Assembly (NCBI GenBank): GCA_019136135.1
Contig: JAGVUR010000119.1
Coordinates: 1-36,295, forward strand
Reading direction: 5' to 3'
From: Verrucomicrobiota bacterium
Lineage (GTDB): Bacteria; Verrucomicrobiota; Lentisphaeria; Oligosphaerales; Oligosphaeraceae
DNA: 36,295 nucleotides
In this document: piece after piece, positions 34,054 to 36,295 of the stretch
How positions within the stretch are numbered: the first letter of the stretch is position 1
How the letters are laid out: every line of letters starts with the position of its first letter
Position numbers and translations under genes: made by a program
The notes under the pieces: model-generated
Seen by the model: the letters and a program-made list of their open reading frames with translations, nothing else
What the model was told of the DNA's origin: nothing
Database searches by the model: none

Positions 34054-34635
34054 TCACGGACGAGTTTTTACGACAGACAACCATACAAAAAGAATTGCCC
34101 AAATCACAAAAAAAACTGGAGTAATAAAAACGTTAATAAAACCTAGAAAATTCATTAAAAGAAAGTGCTGGATGCAAAAAAACAAACAATATGAAGATAA
34201 TAAAATTATAGTTATTTTCCACTTCTCAAGATAAAGCAAATAATTAATCCCATGCAATATAAAAACAGAACCGAGAATGATGTATAATCCCAAAGGTACT
34301 ATCCCCATCAAAACGTCTACTTTTAGAATAGGAAATTTATCTATAATTACTAAAATAATACATAATGCATATAGAACAAATCCACTTAAATAAGTTATTT
34401 TTAACATCTTAATAGCAACGTTGTCATTGTTATTTACAAATATCCAAATGGAAAAGTACGTGATACTTGGATAATTTAAAAATAATATATACATAAAAGG
34501 ATGTTTTATATCGTAAAGATCTTTAAAATATCGAACGTAAGTATATTTAGATAAAAAGATGGCTAAAAAACTAATAATAATGATGATAATTGTAATTAAA
34601 TATGATTTCTTATAGTAATTCCAGAAACTATTCAT
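34054..34635 (-). CDS. AT-rich multi-pass membrane protein of unknown family
   Basis: A 193-residue protein with about six membrane segments: ITIIIIIISFLAIFL, YILFLNYPSITYFSIWIFV, LSGFVLYALCIILVII, GIVPLGLYIILGSVFIL, WKITIILLSSYCLFFC and FITPVFFVIWAILFVWLSVV. AAGGA lies about 10 bp upstream of the ATG. No conserved motif is recognised. Base composition is strikingly AT-rich beside the GC-rich island that begins 12 bp upstream of its start, so the gene and the island have different histories. Recent horizontal transfer is the simplest reading. Confidence 0.6.
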   Translation of the reverse strand: MNSFWNYYKKSYLITIIIIIISFLAIFLSKYTYVRYFKDLYDIKHPFMYILFLNYPSITYFSIWIFVNNNDNVAIKMLKITYLSGFVLYALCIILVIIDKFPILKVDVLMGIVPLGLYIILGSVFILHGINYLLYLEKWKITIILLSSYCLFFCIQHFLLMNFLGFINVFITPVFFVIWAILFVWLSVVKTRP

Positions 34636-34647
34636 TTGAGTAAATCC

Positions 34648-35088
34648 TTAAGTAAAATTTTTCTTTTGCGAAGAGGCCGTGGCGCAGGAGACGACCCGCC
34701 CGTCTGGAGCCGAGTAGCGAACCGAGTCGCCGTTGCCAAAGCGCAGCTCGTAGTAGGCGGGCAGCGATGCCGTCCGGCCCCCCACGAGCGTCTGGTCGAG
34801 GGTGGAGTGGTCGCCGACGGGGATGCCGGCTGCGTTCCCCTGCGTAAAGCGGAAGACGACCGCCTCGCGGGACTTTGCGTCGCCGTATGCGCGGATAGCA
34901 CTTGCCCAGGAACTGGACGCAGTAGTCCCGCCAGGTGGCGTCCGTCTCCGGGGCGCGTGACATCCGCACCAGCAGCTCCGCAAGCTCCGTCAGCCCCTCG
35001 CGCTGACGCAACAGCGCGAACACCAGCTCGTTCTTCAGCCCGTTGAACTCCAGGTCGGGGAGCGGCTGTCCAGCCAAAGGGGACTCCA
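34648..35088 (-). pseudogene. 3' fragment of a HEAT-like repeat protein gene, frameshifted
   Basis: Two minus-strand frames join into one protein-like sequence. The upstream part reads LEFNGLKNELVFALLRQREG, then LTELAELLVRMSRAPETDAT and WRDYCVQFLGKCYPRI. After a shift near 34895-34905 it continues IRAYGDAKSREAVVFRFTQG, NAAGIPVGDHSTLDQTLVGG and RTASLPAYYELRFGNGDSVR, to a TAA at 34648. The WRDYCVQFLG-type helix resembles armadillo/HEAT-like tails of large exported proteins. Everything 5' of about 35088 is lost where the IS256 fragment begins. High GC content sets it apart from the AT-rich DNA on its left. A sequencing error could explain the shift, but not the truncation. Confidence 0.6.
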
Positions 35089-35089
35089 G

Positions 35090-35393
35090 GAAGGCCGGGG
35101 AGATGCTCGGGCGAACCGTGGAGAAATACCGGAGGGAAAGGCATTCCGAGCTGGCGGACTGGATGGAGGAGAACCTGCCGGAGGGGTTCACGGTCTACGA
35201 CGTCGTGGAGAAGGACTTCGCCAGGAGGAGGCTCAGGACGACGAACATGGTCGAATTCCAAAACAAGGAGTTGAAAAAAAGGACACGGGTGATTAGAGTA
35301 TTTCCTAACAAGGAGGCCTTGCTGCGACTGGCCTCCGCTCTGCTTGTCGAGCTCGATGACAAGTGGCTTTCCGAAACGAAGGCCTACATCTGA
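35090..35393 (+). pseudogene. IS256-family transposase, C-terminal remnant
   Basis: About the last 100 residues of an IS256-type DDE transposase: HSELADWMEENLPEGFTVYD, then FARRRLRTTNMVEFQNKELK followed by RTRVIRVFPNKEAL and LLVELDDKWLSETKAY. The RRRLRTTNM-x-E-x-x-N-x-E-x-K-x-R-T-R-V-I-R block and the final glutamate region are diagnostic. Full-length members have about 400 residues, so some 300 N-terminal residues with the catalytic aspartates are missing and the copy cannot move itself. The frame extends to an ATG at 35043, but those codons belong to the antisense gene fragment. No terminal inverted repeat was identified downstream. Confidence 0.85.
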
Positions 35394-35537
35394 TTTCTTT
35401 CGTTGACGCAACGGGAATTTACAGAAAAAAGTTTACGTAGCCAATAATTATATTTTAAAGAACTATTCATTTCTTTTGTTGTGTTATTGATCATATTATT
35501 CATCATTATGCTCCACTATTTTGTTCCATCCCATGAT

Positions 35538-35699
35538 CTTAGGAGCCGTTCAAAAATAAAGTTTACACTTCCGGTTTCTTTTGGCCGCCTTTCCCCCGTT
35601 CTGTCAGTCGCGTATGCGCATACGCTCCTTTCAGGACGGGAGAAAAACAGCTCAAAACAATTCCAGAACTGTTGCCTTAATTTTTGAACAACTCCTTAG
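35538..35699. mobile_element. MITE-like element with imperfect terminal inverted repeats
   Basis: The left end CTTAGGAGCCGTTCAAAAAT continues AAAG. The right end, read on the other strand, is CTAAGGAGTTGTTCAAAAAT continuing TAAG, so about 24 bp are inverted with few mismatches. The 162-bp interior has no gene but contains a CCCGTTCTG / CAGGACGGG stem around GCGTATGCGCATACGC. The element is flanked by AT-rich DNA; target duplication is uncertain because the ends are themselves TTA/TAA. A related end lies at 33067-33126 and a weaker one at 25651-25674. Confidence 0.75.
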
Positions 35700-35744
35700 A
35701 TTATCAATTCTTCCTTTTAGTGGATCCCATTCGAATGATTCCTA

Positions 35745-35792
35745 CCTGGATCCGTGAAGCAAAAAATGCATCGTCATTTTTACGGATTCAGG
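35745..35792 (+). repeat. 48-bp palindromic repeat, copy 2
   Basis: CCTGGATCCGTGAAG, A-run, TGCATCGTCA, T-run, ACGGATTCAGG. It aligns with the reverse complement of 33544-33591. The A and T runs extend the stem, so it can fold as a long hairpin. Confidence 0.85.
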
Positions 35793-35825
35793 TTTATGTT
35801 ATAGTCCACGATAAGAGGTCCCCAG

Positions 35826-35990
35826 TCAGATCCCATCTATTTCTGGCGTCAACCTCTTGCATATCTCGGTTTCAAATCGCTTATCAATACCATATGACTG
35901 CAAGATATCCTTAAGCTCCCCAACCGCCTCAGGAAACGCGGCATACAAGGCTACCAAGTACTCTTTTGCTTCCTTAAACCTAAAAAAAGC
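35826..35990 (-). pseudogene. C-terminal fragment of an unknown protein
   Basis: The minus strand encodes FKEAKEYLVALYAAFPEAVG followed by ELKDILQSYGIDKRFETEIC and KRLTPEIDGI before a TGA at 35826-35828. The composition looks like a soluble helical protein rather than random AT-rich translation. No ATG start exists; the frame is bounded upstream by the terminator-like AGCAGTTGA sequence and the family-2 repeat at 36013, so the 5' part appears lost. The family is not recognised. Confidence 0.4.
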
Positions 35991-36012
35991 AGTTGACACT
36001 GACACCTTATGA

Positions 36013-36143
36013 TTGTAGTGCCTTTACAAGGCACGGTCTTCGGGTGGTTTTCCCGCCCCAGACTAAAGCCTGGGGTTAAGCATCGTTAAGTGCTTACAGC
36101 GCAATGCATTATGCAAATCTTTCCGACAAGTTCGAACCATCGT
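36013..36143 (+). repeat. Dispersed repeat family 2, left arm of a head-to-head pair
   Basis: It opens with the palindrome GTGCC-TTTACAA-GGCAC, followed by CCCCAGA...GCCTGGGG, then GGGGTTAAGCATCGTTAAGT and GACAAGTTCGAACCATCGTC. It aligns with 33406-33523 and, inverted, with 36198-36295. Confidence 0.85.
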
Positions 36144-36197
36144 CCGTGTCCAGCCCGTGTCCAGCCCGCGTGGATTGCGGGCGGCCGGTCCTCACCA

Positions 36198-36295
36198 AAG
36201 ACTTTGCGCCGTAGGCGCCTGACCATGCTTAACCCCGGGCTTCAGCCCGGGGATAGGATGCCCCCCATGCCGGGCGCCTTGTAAAGGCGCTACAG
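36198..36295 (-). repeat. Dispersed repeat family 2, right arm of a head-to-head pair (runs to window edge)
   Basis: On the minus strand: CTGTAGCGCCTTTACAAGGC, then the hairpin CCCCGGGC-TGAA-GCCCGGGG, GGGGTTAAGCATGGTCAGGC and TACGGCGCAAAG. The order of palindrome, GC hairpin and GGTTAAGCAT is the same as in the left arm. About 55 bp separate the arms. Confidence 0.85.

Noticed and set aside
34628..35411. Intact 187- and 259-codon minus-strand genes in the GC-rich island
   Set aside because: Both switch from protein-like to nonsense sequence partway. A single frameshifted gene fragment plus the antisense IS256 remnant explains them.
35684..35914. A 76-codon plus-strand frame beginning in the MITE
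   Set aside because: It runs through the MITE end and the 48-bp palindrome and lies antisense to a more protein-like tail; no ribosome site.
36090..36284. A 64-codon plus-strand frame at the window end
   Set aside because: It is entirely inside the head-to-head repeat pair. Short predicted proteins from such repeats are common annotation artefacts.

Overview
The window looks like chromosomal DNA of an anaerobic, polysaccharide-degrading bacterium, most probably of the PVC superphylum (Lentisphaerota or Kiritimatiellota type). This is inferred from the density of large secreted glycoside hydrolases of styles common there, a ferredoxin-dependent 2-oxoacid oxidoreductase, and REP-like intergenic elements with a GCCCCAACGGGGC core. 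No rRNA, tRNA or other taxonomic marker except ribosomal protein S21 is present, so the placement is an inference.

Layout. 1-17.7 kb is a carbohydrate block: a GH78-like rhamnosidase (5' end cut by the window), a giant secreted heparinase II/III-like protein with a C-terminal calcium-loop propeller, a nucleoside hydrolase with a secreted right-handed beta-helix protein, a five-bladed propeller glycosidase, a flavodoxin, a GH16 enzyme, an EamA transporter, a secreted GH13-type enzyme and a D-2-hydroxyacid dehydrogenase. 17.7-18.9 kb has no genes and holds three different GACC-rich minisatellites. 18.98-21.75 kb is a ferredoxin / alpha / beta-gamma-fusion oxidoreductase operon (VOR type), followed by rpsU (bS21), which is easy to miss because it encodes only 53 residues. 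22.3-32.0 kb is a second carbohydrate block: a secreted clan GH-A enzyme with an N-terminal beta-sandwich, a GH106-related hydrolase, a transglutaminase-like protein, a GH29 fucosidase and a secreted alpha/beta hydrolase. 32.0-36.3 kb is accessory: small AT-rich hypothetical and membrane genes, a GC-rich island with an IS256-family transposase remnant abutting a frameshifted gene fragment, a MITE-like element and at least six families of dispersed intergenic repeats.

How the genes fit together. The enzymes predict depolymerisation of complex polysaccharides rich in uronic acid, fucose and rhamnose (lyase-like, GH16, GH13, GH29, GH78, GH106-like, GH-A, esterase), with sugar-derived hydroxyacids and branched 2-oxoacids handled in the cytoplasm. 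No SusC/SusD pair, sulfatase or regulator is visible, so this is not a classical Bacteroidetes-type utilisation locus. I did not find a convincing new defence or signalling system. The least explained material is the intergenic repeat world, where several short families recur in shared combinations.
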